Below the pieces are notes generated by a model that was given only the letters and a program-made list of their open reading frames with translations, ran no database searches and was not told where the DNA came from. Shown here piece after piece: positions 8,865 to 19,300 of a DNA stretch of 64,000 nucleotides. This stretch comes from an uncultured Ruminiclostridium sp. (GTDB taxonomy: Bacteria > Bacillota > Clostridia > Oscillospirales > Ruminococcaceae). Made by a program: the position numbers and the translations under genes. How positions within the stretch are numbered: the first letter of the stretch is position 1; each line of letters begins with the position of its first letter. Location: NCBI GenBank assembly GCA_910579265.1, contig CAJTTE010000014.1:14384-78383 (forward strand). Reading direction: 5' to 3'.

Positions 8865-9286
8865 TCAGTCCTCAATATCTGTTCTTTCAATTTTGAAGAT
8901 AACCGGTCTGGTCGCATCGTTGCAACAAGCGATCATAACCTTATCATCATTCATCCATCCGTGCATAATCGCTCCGCCCTGGAGTCCGGTATAAATATAT
9001 CTGCTGATAGCATCCCACGCTTCAGAGCAAAAAGGAACACCGTCCGCCCCACAGTGCATCGTGCCGGGCGAGACCGGAACATCCTCATCGGGCAAACCGC
9101 TCTTTACCAGCGTCCCTGCGCCCATATGCCAATAATCATCCCGCTCACCGTTCCGGTAAAAAATAAATTCATCTCCCACATTGTAGCACGGACACTTTCC
9201 GCTGTCTGGTCTAGCGCAATACAGCGCCTGTAACTCGGGAAATATTTTTTGTCCAATACCGTAACTTTTACTCTATGTTCCATTTT
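8865..9286 (-). pseudogene. TIGR04076-family gene broken by a single-base frameshift
   Basis: The first frame reads MEHRVKVTVLDKKYFP and then leaves the family sequence. Shifting one base at the TCCCGAG stretch (9234-9240) continues as LQALYCARPDSGKCPC and then NVGDEFIFYRNG. The second frame carries the rest of the family: WHMG, SEAWDAISRYIYTGLQGG, GWMND, VMIACCNDATRPVIFK. A missing G after CCC would restore the normal KYFPELQ. The function of this family is not established; conserved Cys pairs suggest metal or redox chemistry. Both halves are otherwise intact, so the break is recent or is a sequencing error. A terminator follows. Confidence 0.8.
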
Positions 9287-9340
9287 ATTTTCCCCTTTCA
9301 TAAATCCCGGCTTATCACATTAGATTATACCACCAGAAGA

Positions 9341-9432
9341 GCGGAGCGATCCCTCAGAACCGGTAAAATGTTCTCAGACATCAAAATAAATTCTTCCTCT
9401 TTCACTAGTCTGAGGTTATTTTACCATATTTA
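9341..9432. repeat. R6 unit, single copy
   Basis: This copy starts GCGGAGCGATCCCTCAGAAC, carries TGTTCTCAGACATCAAAATA and ends with TCACTAGTCTGAGGTTATT. It matches the tandem units at the right edge of the window and the array near 45 kb. The unit includes a CTCAGAC...GTCTGAG dyad. Confidence 0.8.
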
Positions 9433-9513
9433 TCAGTATGACACAAGATATGCTCAGTGAAAATTCCGGAAGTATCGGCCGTCAGCACGAAGGGAAATGA
9501 GATCATACCCCCC

Positions 9514-9542
9514 TTGACATTAAAAATTCAATGTGCTATAAT
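9514..9542 (+). promoter_or_regulatory. Consensus sigma-A promoter for the ABC exporter operon
   Basis: TTGACA and TATAAT are both perfect matches to the housekeeping consensus and are separated by exactly 17 nt. The start point would be near 9549, leaving a leader of about 140 nt before the ATG of the first exporter subunit. Confidence 0.88.
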
Positions 9543-9577
9543 TCTTACACCAAAAGAAAATATATACTAAGCTCAGT

Positions 9578-9610
9578 GTGTCGTTTAAAGAAAACGACAC
9601 TCTGTTTTTC
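9578..9610 (+). terminator. Leader hairpin followed by T-rich tract (possible attenuator)
   Basis: GTGTCGTTT and AAACGACAC form a perfect 9-bp stem with a 5-nt loop, followed within a few bases by a run of Ts. It lies between the strong promoter and the first exporter gene, so it could end transcription early and make expression conditional. No leader peptide with a good ribosome-binding site was seen before it. Confidence 0.6.
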
Positions 9611-9689
9611 TGAAAAACGCTTTGTTTTTGCATTTCTTTTGATCGAATGACAAATTATGCTATTGAATGAAAGGAGTTGTGTAAAAGAA

Positions 9690-11435
9690 ATGATCAAAAA
9701 ATTACTGGGATCGGTGAGAGAATATAAAGGCGTTTCGATAAAAACGCCGATATTCGTTTCGCTGGAAGTTGTTATGGAATGCCTCATCCCCTTCGTTATA
9801 GCCCGGCTCATAAATGAGATACAGGCGGGCTGTGAATTTTCCGTCATCGCCGGCTACGGCGGAGTGCTTGTATTGATGGCCGCCGTATCTCTTACCTTCG
9901 GTACGCTTGCGGGAAGAACTTGTGCAACGGCGTCCTGCGGCTTTGCCAAAAATCTGAGACATGACATTTTTTACAGGATTCAGGATTTTTCCTTTGAAAA
10001 CATCGACCGTTTTTCCACCTCGTCGCTGGTGACACGTCTTACCACGGATGTGACCAATGTTCAGATGGCGTTTATGATGATAATAAGAATGGCGATAAGA
10101 TGTCCCTTCATGCTTATCTTTTCTTTTATTATGGCATTTGTGATGGGCGGAAAAATGGCATGGATCTTTGTGATCCTTCTTCCGGTTATGGGCTTCGGTC
10201 TTTTTCTCATAATAAAAAATGCGATGCCGATATTTAAAAGGGTTTTCAAAAAATATGACAAGCTGAACGAATCGATACAGGAAAACGTAAAAGGCATGCG
10301 GGTTGTCAAATCCTTTGTGCGCGAAGAATATGAACAGAAGAAATTTGCCGGCGCGGCGGGAGATGTGTGCAGGGATTTTACAAAAGCCGAAAAGATCCTT
10401 GCATTTAACGGTCCCCTGATGCAGTTTTGTTTATACTCCGTAATGATATTTGTGCTCTCCTTCGGTTCCTATGTGGTTATTTCTTCAACCGGCGCCGATT
10501 TACAGGTCGGACAGCTTTCCGCTCTTCTTACCTACAGCTTTCAGATACTGAACAGCCTTATGATGGTATCGATGATCTTCGTTATGATAACCATGTCTGC
10601 GGAATCCGCAAGACGTATAGTTGAAGTGCTGGATGAAGAAAGCTCTTTGTCCTCCCCCGAAAATCCGATTCATGAAGTAAAGGACGGCTCGGTGGATTTT
10701 GACGGAGTAAGCTTCCGTTATTCCTCAAAATCCGAAAAACCCGCGCTTTCCGATATCGATCTTCACATAAGCTCCGGAGAAACCATAGGCATCATAGGCG
10801 GAACGGGCTCGTCAAAATCCTCTTTGATCCAGCTTATTTCCCGTCTTTACGACGCCTCCGAGGGCACGGTAAAGGTGGGCGGAATAGACGTAAGAAATTA
10901 CGATCTGGAATCTCTGCGCAACCAGGTTGCGGTAGTGTTGCAGAAAAACGTGCTTTTCAGCGGTACCGTAAAGGAAAACCTGCGCTGGGGAAACAAAGAG
11001 GCTACCGATGAAGAAATGAAAGAGGCATGTAAAATCGCCTGTGCCGACGAATTTGTTTCGGCCTTTCCCGAAGGCTACGACACTTACATAGAGCAAGGCG
11101 GAGCCAACGTCTCCGGCGGTCAGAAGCAAAGGCTCTGTATTGCACGAGCCCTGCTCAAAAAGCCCAAGATCCTTATTCTTGACGACTCTACAAGCGCGGT
11201 GGATACCCGTACCGACGCCATTATAAGAAGCGGCTTTAAAAAGTTTATGCCGAACACCACCAAGATCATTATCGCACAAAGAACGTCGTCGGTACAGGAC
11301 GCCGACAGGATCATAGTAATGGACGGCGGGAAAATCAACGCCGTAGGCACTCATGATGAGCTGCTCAGGAAAAATGAAATTTACCGCGAGGTTTACACCT
11401 CACAGAACAAGGCAGGAAGCGAGGTGGATGAATAA
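9690..11435 (+). CDS. Heterodimeric ABC exporter subunit with degenerate catalytic site
   Basis: This half-transporter has six transmembrane helices (residues about 20-305) and a C-terminal nucleotide-binding domain. Walker A is GGTGSSKS (370-377), the signature is VSGGQ (474-478), and Walker B ends LDDS, placing Asp at 499 where the catalytic Glu normally stands. Such non-canonical sites are typical of one subunit of heterodimeric multidrug or peptide exporters (TM287/288, BmrCD type). The ATG at 9690 is chosen because AAAGGAG precedes it by 13 nt; an in-frame ATG 33 nt upstream precedes that ribosome-binding site. The stop overlaps the start of the second subunit by one base. The substrate cannot be inferred. 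Confidence 0.9.
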   Translation: MIKKLLGSVREYKGVSIKTPIFVSLEVVMECLIPFVIARLINEIQAGCEFSVIAGYGGVLVLMAAVSLTFGTLAGRTCATASCGFAKNLRHDIFYRIQDFSFENIDRFSTSSLVTRLTTDVTNVQMAFMMIIRMAIRCPFMLIFSFIMAFVMGGKMAWIFVILLPVMGFGLFLIIKNAMPIFKRVFKKYDKLNESIQENVKGMRVVKSFVREEYEQKKFAGAAGDVCRDFTKAEKILAFNGPLMQFCLYSVMIFVLSFGSYVVISSTGADLQVGQLSALLTYSFQILNSLMMVSMIFVMITMSAESARRIVEVLDEESSLSSPENPIHEVKDGSVDFDGVSFRYSSKSEKPALSDIDLHISSGETIGIIGGTGSSKSSLIQLISRLYDASEGTVKVGGIDVRNYDLESLRNQVAVVLQKNVLFSGTVKENLRWGNKEATDEEMKEACKIACADEFVSAFPEGYDTYIEQGGANVSGGQKQRLCIARALLKKPKILILDDSTSAVDTRTDAIIRSGFKKFMPNTTKIIIAQRTSSVQDADRIIVMDGGKINAVGTHDELLRKNEIYREVYTSQNKAGSEVDE

Positions 11436-13345
11436 TGGAAAAAAACGCGCAAATGAAAAGGCCTCCCGCAAAAAAGGGAGTTGTCCGCAGAATACTTAAA
11501 ACCGTTTTCCGGTTCTACCCCGTAAGAATGCCGATAGTTATTATCTGCATAATTTTCAGCGCGGCCGTAAGCTCGATACCTTCCGTATTTATGCAAAAAA
11601 TTATAGGCGTCATAGAAACGAGCTGGTCAAGCGGCGACTGGTCGTCGGCGGCGGAACAGATACTATCCACCGTGGCGATACTGGCGGGGCTCTACGTGCT
11701 GTCCCTGATCTCCGCCGTAATTTTTAATCAGATAATGGCAACGATCACTCAGGGCACCCTTATGAAGCTGAGAGAAAAAATGTTTAACGGTATGCAGAAG
11801 CTGCCCATCAAATACTTTGACACCCATAACCACGGCGATATCATGAGTACCTACACCAACGATATAGACGCCCTGAGACAAGTAATATCCCAAAGCCTGC
11901 CTCAGCTGCTGTCCGTAGGCATCGTGGTCACCACCGTACTGGGAATAATGCTTTATTTCAGTCTTTGGCTTACCCTGATAGTCCTCGCCGGTACGGCGGT
12001 CATGATACTTCTGACCAAAAAGATCGGCGGCGGCTCGGCAAAATATTTTATGAAGCAGCAAAAGGCCATCGGAAAAGAAGAAGGCTATATCGAAGAAATA
12101 ATGAACGGCCAGAAGGTCGTTAAAGTGTTTTGCCATGAGGAGGAATGTAAGGAACAGTTCGACAGCCTTAACAACCGGCTTTTTGAGGATTCGAGGAGAG
12201 CCAACTCCTATTCCAATATACTGGGACCGGTTCTGGGCAATATGGGAAACGTTCTGTATGTCATAATCGCCTTGGCGGGCGGTCTGTTCCTCCTTACGGG
12301 AGCCGAAAACGTAAGCATATCCGGACTGGCCTTCAGTATAAGCGTGACCGTTCCTTTTCTTAATATGACAAAAATGTTTGCGGGAAATATCGGACAGGTT
12401 TCCTTTGAAATAAACTCGGTCGTAATGGGTCTGGCAGGTGCGGGACGCGTATTTGAGCTTATGGATCAGACTCCCGAAACCGATGAGGGGTATGTAACTC
12501 TCGTAAATGCAAGAGAAGAAAACGGTGTTATTACCGAATGCAGCGAAAGGACCGGAATGTGGGCATGGAAGCACCCCCACTCAGAGGACGGATCCGTAAC
12601 ATATACCAGGCTTACCGGTGATGTGCGGCTGTTCGACGTGGACTTCGGATATAACGAAAACAAAACCGTGCTTCATAATGTGACGCTTTATGCCGAGCCC
12701 GGACAGAAGGTGGCCTTCGTCGGCGCCACAGGCGCGGGAAAAACCACGATAACCAATCTTATAAACCGCTTCTATGATATAGCCGACGGAAAAATACGCT
12801 ACGACGGCATAAATATAAACAAGATCAAAAAGGCGGATCTAAGACGTTCCCTCGGAATAGTTCTGCAAGATACCAACCTGTTTACCGGTACGGTAATGGA
12901 CAACATACGCTACGGCAAACTGGACGCCTCGGACGATGAATGTATAAAAGCCGCTAAATTGGCGGGAGCGGACGATTTCATCACCCGCCTGCCCGAAGGA
13001 TATAATACTATGCTTTCCGGCAACGGATCAAACCTGTCACAGGGTCAGAGGCAGCTGTTGGCAATAGCCAGAGCCGCAGTAGCGGATCCTCCGGTAATGA
13101 TTCTCGACGAGGCCACCTCCTCCATCGATACAAGAACCGAAGCCATAGTACAAAGGGGCATGGACGCTCTTATGAAAGGCCGTACCGTATTCGTGATCGC
13201 CCACAGGCTTTCTACCGTAAAAAATTCCGACGTAATAATGGTTCTTGAACAAGGGCGTATAATAGAACGCGGAAGCCATGACAAGCTTATAGAAGAAAAA
13301 GGACAATACTATAGTCTTTATACCGGCGCCTTTGAACTGGAATAA
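11435..13345 (+). CDS. Heterodimeric ABC exporter subunit with canonical catalytic site
   Basis: This 636-residue partner has six transmembrane helices (about 30-330) and a nucleotide-binding domain with Walker A GATGAGKTT (430-438), signature LSQGQ (534-538) and Walker B LDEA with the catalytic Glu at 559. An extra segment of about 50 residues (345-395) links the membrane and ATPase domains, as in the larger subunit of many such pairs. The slightly off-consensus LSQGQ would face the degenerate Walker B of the partner. It is translationally coupled to the first subunit by an ATG overlapping its TAA, with GAGGTGG upstream. The likely role is efflux of a drug, lipid or peptide. Confidence 0.92.
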   Translation: MEKNAQMKRPPAKKGVVRRILKTVFRFYPVRMPIVIICIIFSAAVSSIPSVFMQKIIGVIETSWSSGDWSSAAEQILSTVAILAGLYVLSLISAVIFNQIMATITQGTLMKLREKMFNGMQKLPIKYFDTHNHGDIMSTYTNDIDALRQVISQSLPQLLSVGIVVTTVLGIMLYFSLWLTLIVLAGTAVMILLTKKIGGGSAKYFMKQQKAIGKEEGYIEEIMNGQKVVKVFCHEEECKEQFDSLNNRLFEDSRRANSYSNILGPVLGNMGNVLYVIIALAGGLFLLTGAENVSISGLAFSISVTVPFLNMTKMFAGNIGQVSFEINSVVMGLAGAGRVFELMDQTPETDEGYVTLVNAREENGVITECSERTGMWAWKHPHSEDGSVTYTRLTGDVRLFDVDFGYNENKTVLHNVTLYAEPGQKVAFVGATGAGKTTITNLINRFYDIADGKIRYDGININKIKKADLRRSLGIVLQDTNLFTGTVMDNIRYGKLDASDDECIKAAKLAGADDFITRLPEGYNTMLSGNGSNLSQGQRQLLAIARAAVADPPVMILDEATSSIDTRTEAIVQRGMDALMKGRTVFVIAHRLSTVKNSDVIMVLEQGRIIERGSHDKLIEEKGQYYSLYTGAFELE

Positions 13346-13612
13346 TACTCCTGTTACCGAAGCCGCTTACACAAAAACAATATAAACACCGGCGGGCAAT
13401 AGTGTGTATTTCCGACGCCCAAAAAATCATAGCCCGGGCATTGGTATGGCCTTGAGAAATCGATCCTAAAAGCAATGAGGAATACCATGAAGGTCTTGAT
13501 TACCCATCCCTAATACGAACGGGTTAAGCTTCGTGCCGGATAATTTCCGTAAATCATGGCGAGATAAAGGACGCGGCCTTCTGAACATAATAACCGAAGC
13601 ATGTAATACTAA

Positions 13613-13927
13613 GGCGTATCTTAAAACTGAGCGATTTGGTACGGCTTGGCTGAATAGGCGGCGGTTTTAAGGAAAAAAGCCGGAAAAATATGACAGTATT
13701 TCGGGAATTTTTGACGTACATCGTAGAAAGCTCCTGCGGTTAAGACATATCTTAAGACCGAGAAAATTTATATTATTACACTAAAGCGTGGTGCAGCCAA
13801 GGAAAAAAAGGAGAAATACGAAAGTATTTCACAGTTGTCCCCTCGGGATAGCTATTGGGCATTCCTTGCCATGGAAAGCGTCGCCGGTTAATAGGATTCC
13901 TGCGATACGCGGCTTTTAGGACAGCCC
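13613..13927. repeat. Two adjacent diverged R2-like copies
   Basis: The second half (about 13756-13927) matches R2 well in the inverse orientation: AGGAGAAATACGAAAGTATT, CCCCTCGGGATAGCTAT, GGAAAGCGTC and the end GGCTTTTAGGACAGCCC. The first half starts GGCGTATCTTAAAAC, shares the AAGGAAAAAAGCC core and is more diverged. The boundary between the copies is approximate. Confidence 0.55.
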
Positions 13928-13969
13928 ATAGTCTTTGGCCGTGGTACGGATTATGGATGCCGAAGGGCA

Positions 13970-14023
13970 GTGTTTAGGGTGCGATCATAAATCAGGCTAT
14001 AGACTTGATTAAGAATCGGTATA
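13970..14023. repeat. R5-like fragment
   Basis: GTGTTTAGGGTGCGATC at one end and AAGAATCGGTAT at the other match the ends of R5. The internal part, ATCAGGCTATAGACTTGATT, resembles the R5-like piece at 48998-49086. This suggests variants with different interiors between common ends. Confidence 0.5.
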
Positions 14024-14181
14024 AAAACAAGACCCCCGTCTTTACCTCACCGCGGAAACGGCTGTTGTGCGATAAAGCCTGAGCGTTTTTTGCTTTCTTT
14101 ATTTTTACAAAATATTCCATGATCACCAAAACACCGAATATGTTATATTCATGAAAAAACGGTATGCCTTTATACCGAAAA

Positions 14182-14233
14182 ATCCCGTACTGCGCCGATG
14201 CAATGCGTCGACGCGGCGCGGGATCGTTTTTTT
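14182..14233 (+). terminator. Terminator-like hairpin in the gene-poor region
   Basis: ATCCCG...CGCCG pairs with CGGCGCGGGAT around a loop, followed by seven Ts. No intact plus-strand gene ends nearby, so it may be a leftover of a lost gene. Confidence 0.45.
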
Positions 14234-14337
14234 CCGTACCGGCCGATAGTCCGATTTATAAAAACAAGTCATATATAAAGCTTCGGCTGATACGATGGCT
14301 TTAGCGGCATAGGAGTACCGGACCGATTTTGCCTTTA

Positions 14338-14499
14338 AGAACCTGTTTAGCATCTCTCGTCATGCATCTTGCTTGCGGCTTTTGCGTATTTCTTCGTTGA
14401 TTTTTCTTGATATGCATCAGATACGTCTGCGAAAAAACGCCTCGAAACAAGCAAAATCTGCTGCGCGATCTACACACTTCGAGATACTAAACAGGCTCT
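14338..14499. mobile_element. R3 MITE-like element (about 162 bp)
   Basis: The ends AGAACCTGTTTAGCATCTC and GAGATACTAAACAGGCTCT are near-perfect inverted repeats. TTAA lies at the left end and TAAA at the right. A second, diverged copy is at 52681-52839. There is no open frame. It sits immediately upstream of a headless coding remnant, so it may have disrupted that gene. Confidence 0.75.
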
Positions 14500-14500
14500 A

Positions 14501-14746
14501 AAAAAGCGAGGGAGCATATGGGGCATCTCGGGCGATTTTGGCTCGATAAGCCTCCCCGTAGAGCAGGTACCTGTTCATACAGAAACGGCGCATAAATTTT
14601 CAGACGGATTTTATTTTAACGGGTACAAGACAAAATTTCCAGGGCTTGACGGCGCAAGTCAGGAAATTTTAACAAACGATGTGTTCGGTCATTTACCGGA
14701 GCCCACGCAGAGATACGCCGGCGAAAAAGCAAATGACGAAACATAA
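14501..14746 (+). pseudogene. Headless coding remnant
   Basis: An open frame without a start codon runs for about 80 codons to TAA. It contains IWGISGDFGSISLPVEQVPV, then KFSDGFYFNGYKTKFPG and TNDVFGHLPEPTQRYAG. Its composition looks like real protein, unlike the surrounding frames. The 5' end is cut at the boundary of the R3 element. I do not recognise the family. Confidence 0.45.
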
Positions 14747-14897
14747 GTCATCGTAAAAATGCCGAAAGGACGCGTGCCGATTCCTATGCGGTCATATTTT
14801 AAGCCCTACGGATATCGCGGCCTTTCATACCGTCGGTAATGCCCCCACATAAATCCCCCGCTTCGGAATCAGGTAAAATAATTTTATATCGAAACGG

Positions 14898-15101
14898 TCA
14901 TATCCAGGATGTCTTATCCATCTTTTCCACAAAGCGCTCCATCTCCTCCTTGGAACGTATAGTATGGGTATGGGCAATGATCTCTCTGCGATGAGCGGGG
15001 GTCAGCGTGGAAAAATACTCCATAGCGGAATTGTTTTTCGCCAGCGCTATACCAAAGCCCAGCGGCAGCTCGTTTTCACTATCCGAAAGATTCATTTTCA
15101 T
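14898..15101 (-). CDS. Small conserved-looking protein (67 aa)
   Basis: The product starts MKMNLSDSENELPLGFGIA and continues with SAMEYFSTLTPAHRREIIAH and a charged C-terminal helix (KEEMERFVEKM). The latter part resembles the short helical C-terminal segment of YdeI/OmpD-associated-type proteins and similar small Clostridia proteins, from memory and with low certainty. An AGGAGG site lies 4 nt before the first ATG and 10 nt before the second, which could also be used. It stands alone between repeats. It looks soluble and cytoplasmic. Confidence 0.6.
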   Translation of the reverse strand: MKMNLSDSENELPLGFGIALAKNNSAMEYFSTLTPAHRREIIAHTHTIRSKEEMERFVEKMDKTSWI

Positions 15102-15243
15102 ATTTCCTCCTGCGTAATTTTAATCTTATCTTTTGCCGCCGGACAAGAGTTATTAGAGGAAATTTTTTCTGAAGGACTGATTTTGCGGATATTATAATAA
15201 AATCATACGCGTTCCGATAGGATTCCGCTCTATCTTAACTTCA
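15102..15243. other. Short AT-rich spacer upstream of the 67-aa gene
   Basis: Apart from the ribosome-binding site of the neighbouring gene, nothing is recognised here. Confidence 0.4.
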
Positions 15244-15416
15244 GTCAACACCGCACAATGATTGTGTGTGAATTGCGCAGTCAAATTTTTCGTAAGCTTT
15301 GCATAAATACGACGCAGGAATACTGACGTATTTCAAGGAGAATTTGTGTAAGCTGACGGAAAATATGCAAGCAAGCCGTATGCAAAGCCGCCAGGCGGTC
15401 ATTGTGCGGTATTACC
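15244..15416. mobile_element. R1 MITE-like element, inverted copy
   Basis: GTCAACACCGCACAATGATT begins the element and GGTCATTGTGCGGTATTACC ends it; the body matches the other R1 copies throughout. The ends are slightly decayed and no clear 4-bp duplication remains, suggesting an older insertion. Confidence 0.85.
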
Positions 15417-16146
15417 ATAAGTACAACCTGCGACTTTTCATATAGCCCATAATATTACGTTTAAAAATTTTTAACGCACCGCTTCCGTCCGCGATTTATT
15501 TTTGCCGAAGCGCCGATAAAAAGTACGGCAAAACGACTCCCTTAAACAATAAAATAACCCATCGTATCTTTATAAAGACAATATTAAATTAAGGATTAAA
15601 CTAAATTAAAATCACTTTAGCAATCGTGGATCAATAAAAAGTTAATATTTTATAATGATTAAGTGCAACTTTGTCACCTTTATTGATATTCAACGATTTC
15701 TAATTTGTGCTTGTTAAATTTTATTTTATAAAAAATTAACAAAGCCGTAATTTCCCGCTCCTCCGATTTTGTTTTATTATCTATAGTAATCTATAACTGA
15801 ACTTTTACCGTTGATTTTGACCCATGCCATTCCCGAAGCCGCTCTTTTTAAACATAAACGTTCAAAACATACTAAAAGGTCTCCCGAACAAGCGGTTGCC
15901 GCTGACTAACCAAAACGTATCCAAGCCTTTTGACAGTGATTTAAAGAAAAAAACATGAAAGCATGTCTCCGCAAACCCGCATTCTACCGTATATAAAAAT
16001 ATTAAAAACAGCCGTTTTCAGTTGTTGCCCTAAACTAACCCGAAAAATGTCAAAAACTCTTCCGAACCGCTTTTCATGCAGTTCGGAAGAGTTTTTCGAC
16101 CCGGTCTTTGTTATTCCGCTGTACCGGCTCGTATCGATACTTTTCT
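15417..16146. other. Very AT-rich gene-free region
   Basis: About 730 nt with A/T runs and no supported gene on either strand. It has an imperfect inverted pair AACTCTTCCGAACC...GGTTCGGAAGAGTT-like around 16049-16095. The rest shows nothing recognisable. Confidence 0.5.
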
Positions 16147-16305
16147 ATTGCTCCGCCAAGTAACTCTTGAAGGATTTGTGCGCCGAAGGGCTGTGGAAAG
16201 ACAAGGAAGAAGACCGCAGGAATATGCGCATATTTCAAGGGCTTCCGACGAAGTATTTATGCAGCCGGGCAGGCAGAATAATTCAAGAGCTACTCGGGGA
16301 GCAAT
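16147..16305. mobile_element. R4 MITE-like element (about 159 bp)
   Basis: The left end ATTGCTCCGCCAAGTAACTC and the right end GAGCTACTCGGGGAGCAAT are imperfect inverted repeats of about 24 bp including TTGAA/TTCAA. A copy at 49111-49289 shares the whole body, including GGGCTTCCGACGAAGTATTT. Short frames through it are a by-product. Confidence 0.8.
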
Positions 16306-16328
16306 ATTATTGTTTTATATCTTTTTTG

Positions 16329-19300
16329 TCAGCTGTAATACACCTCTGTTTCCTTAACGCTTCCGTCAAGCTTTATTTTGCTTTCCGCCGCAGCGGCGCC
16401 TTCCGCATAGACGAACCGTATGCTTACTTCGTTGAACACAAGCGATGCGCCGCTGAATTCGGGAGGCAGATTCGGCTTAAGCACCAACACTCCCTTGTGA
16501 ACGGAAGCCCCGAACAGCCCCTCGAATATACACCGCCAGTACCAGGCGGCCGCTCCCGTATACATCGACCAGCCGCCGCGCCCATAACACTGGGGATTGG
16601 TATAGATATCCGCCGTCATGAAATACGGTTCTCTTCCGAAGTCATCTCCCTTATACGCGGGATTCAGCATTCCGAGAAGAGCCATAGCCCTCTCTCTCTG
16701 CCCAGCCTTGAAGCAAGCCAGACAATACCATACGGCTGCATGAGTATACTGTCCTCCGTTTTCCCTGATTCCACGGGGGTAGGACATAACATACCCCGGC
16801 CGCTGGTCCGTATTTTCTTCGGTAAAGGCGGGAGTAAACAGCTTTATTATACCGTTCTTCCTGTCAACAAGCCTTTCCCATGCGGAATCGAGCGCCGTGA
16901 TACAGCGTTGAGTATCCGGAAGACCGCTCAGTACGGAGAATGCCTGCGGCAGAAGATCTATGCTGCACGCTCCGTTTTCACTGCTTCCCATTTTCTCGCC
17001 GTTATCGTAAAACGCCCTGATATACTGATCCTTGTCCCAGCAATTTTCTTCTATGGCGATACAAAGCTCGGCTATACGTTTTTCGAGCTTCTGGGCATAA
17101 TCCCCTTCGCTTTGCTCCCTTGCTACGGCGGCGAATTTTTTTCCGCACATCACATAGAACATAGAGAGCCATACGCTTTCTCCCTCTCCCTTTACTCCTA
17201 CGTTGTTATATCCGTCGTTCCAGTCGCCGCAGCCTATCTTTACCAGTCCGTGTCTGCCTTTGCTGAAGCCTTTTTCCATAGCTTTTTTACAGTGTTGGTA
17301 CAAGCTTTCCTTTACTCCCGAGCCTTCCGCCTCCATAAATAATTCCTGCTTACCGTCCGGAAGCAAATCCCCTGTACAGTATTCGGAAAGAGTCTGCCAG
17401 TAATTTTCATCGCCGAAGGCTTCTCCGTATTCACATGCGGTATAAGGAAGCCACAGAAGATCGTCGCTGTACCTTGTACGAACGCCCGTCCGCTTTCCGT
17501 TCAGCTCGTGCCACCAGTGAAGCACGTCTCCCTCCGGAAATTGGCTTTGACAGCATCTTAATATATGCTCATAAGCTGTTTCGGGCGAAAAGTACATTGC
17601 CGCAAGACAATCCTGAAGCTGATCTCTGAAGCCGAAAGCACCTCCGTTCTGAAAGAAACCCGTCCTTGCCCAGAGCCGACAGGCAGTAGTCTGATGCGGA
17701 AGCCATATATTGAACATACTGTTGAGCTTACCGTCGGGACACGCTATCTGGATCCTGTTCTCAAACTCGTTTCCGCAGGGACCGCCCTCCAGTGATTTAA
17801 CATATTCCACCGCTCTCGAAGCTGCTTCCTCCCCGCTTGTCTCAGGTATATCCGCATCATTGAAGTATCCGAGAATAAAACGTATTCTGAGGTTTTCCCT
17901 CGGCGGAAGCTTAAGGGGAACTATTGCGGCTGCCATACTGCAATAGCGTCTTTGTGCTTCCTCCTCCGCTCTTGAAAAATCTCCTGCGGCTATATCCTGA
18001 GGAGAAAAGCAATAGGTGACCTTTTTACTGCAATATAAAACGGTTTTGCCTTTAAAATAAGGGTTCTGGGAATTTTCCACAACAAGGCTTCCGGAATCGC
18101 TAAAAGCGACAGGCATTGCCGCTTCCCTTTCCCCTCCCATAACGGGAATTATCCTGTAAACCAGATCGTAGCTCTGTTCGGCATCCGACGTGTTTGTGAA
18201 AGTAAGAGAAATTTCTTTTCCCGTCCCTTTTGTATAAACCTTTACGTCGACCCTGCTCTCCGCTCCCGGGACCGTACCGGAATAACTGCATGAATAAGGA
18301 GAAAATTCCGCCTTGCTTCCCCTGATAAGATCATAATATACGGCTCCGCACTTTAAGAGAAGCGTTTCTCCGAAATTATCCCGAATAATATCGTTGCTCC
18401 ATGGGGTAAGCTTGTTTTCCCTGCTGTTAAGCGCCCATGTGAACCCAAGGCTGTTCTGGGACAAAAGCGTTCCGAAGTCGGGGTTTGCAAGAACATTGCA
18501 CCATGTGTTTTCCTCTTTTCCTATAGTGAAACCGCTTTCTGAAAAACCGTTTTCCCCGTCTTTATGGGAACAGGAAATCACGGGAAGGGCGGGCTTCTGC
18601 TTGACTTCATTATTTTTGCCGATGTCGTTCCCGTTTTTCAGATTTCCTGCCACTGCCGCTGCCAAAGCGTAAATCAAAGTAATGATCTCATCGCCCGCTT
18701 CGTTTTTTACCAATGCGTATCCGTTATCTCCGAGGGCCTCATCCGCCTGCTTTTTTTCCAGCGCGTTACTGCAAAAAACGATAAGATCGGCATTTACACC
18801 ACACCGTACCAACCCCTGCTTCATCAGTATCAGCGATGATATGCCCTCGCCCCATTCGGCGACGATCAGCGGATGATCGCCCGATATCCCGTATCTCCAG
18901 AGCGCACGCCTGTTCAGCTTGTTATCCTTTCTGGCATTAAGGATGACTTCATCGGTTACGTCTCCGTATAAAAGAGCGGGAAGAGCCTTTGCCGCAATTC
19001 TTCCGTGAAGCGTGTTCAATGAAAGAGGTGACGGAGAACAGCCGTCCTCCGCATTGCCGGCGCCTCCTGCACGAAGCTCGGCAGCAGCTCTTTTTACTGC
19101 ATCAACACTATCGCCGTAGCAGTAAAATAGTGTTAGTTTATTTTCTGCCCCGGGATCCAGAGTAATATCCGATTTTATAAAAAGACAGGGATCGGGAACG
19201 CTTCTGTCAATACATTCTCTTATAAGGGCCTTTTTGAAAAAATAAAAAGGGGTAGGCCCTCCGCAGTTTTCCTTTGAAAGGCAATAGGAGAAATCCGTTT

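Larger units (their letters stand above)
13346..14897. other. Gene-poor, repeat-laden region
   Basis: About 1.5 kb without an intact gene. It holds two R2-like copies, an R5-like piece, a hairpin with a T-run, an R3 element and a headless coding remnant, each listed separately. The first 260 nt after the exporter show no recognisable feature. Confidence 0.6.
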
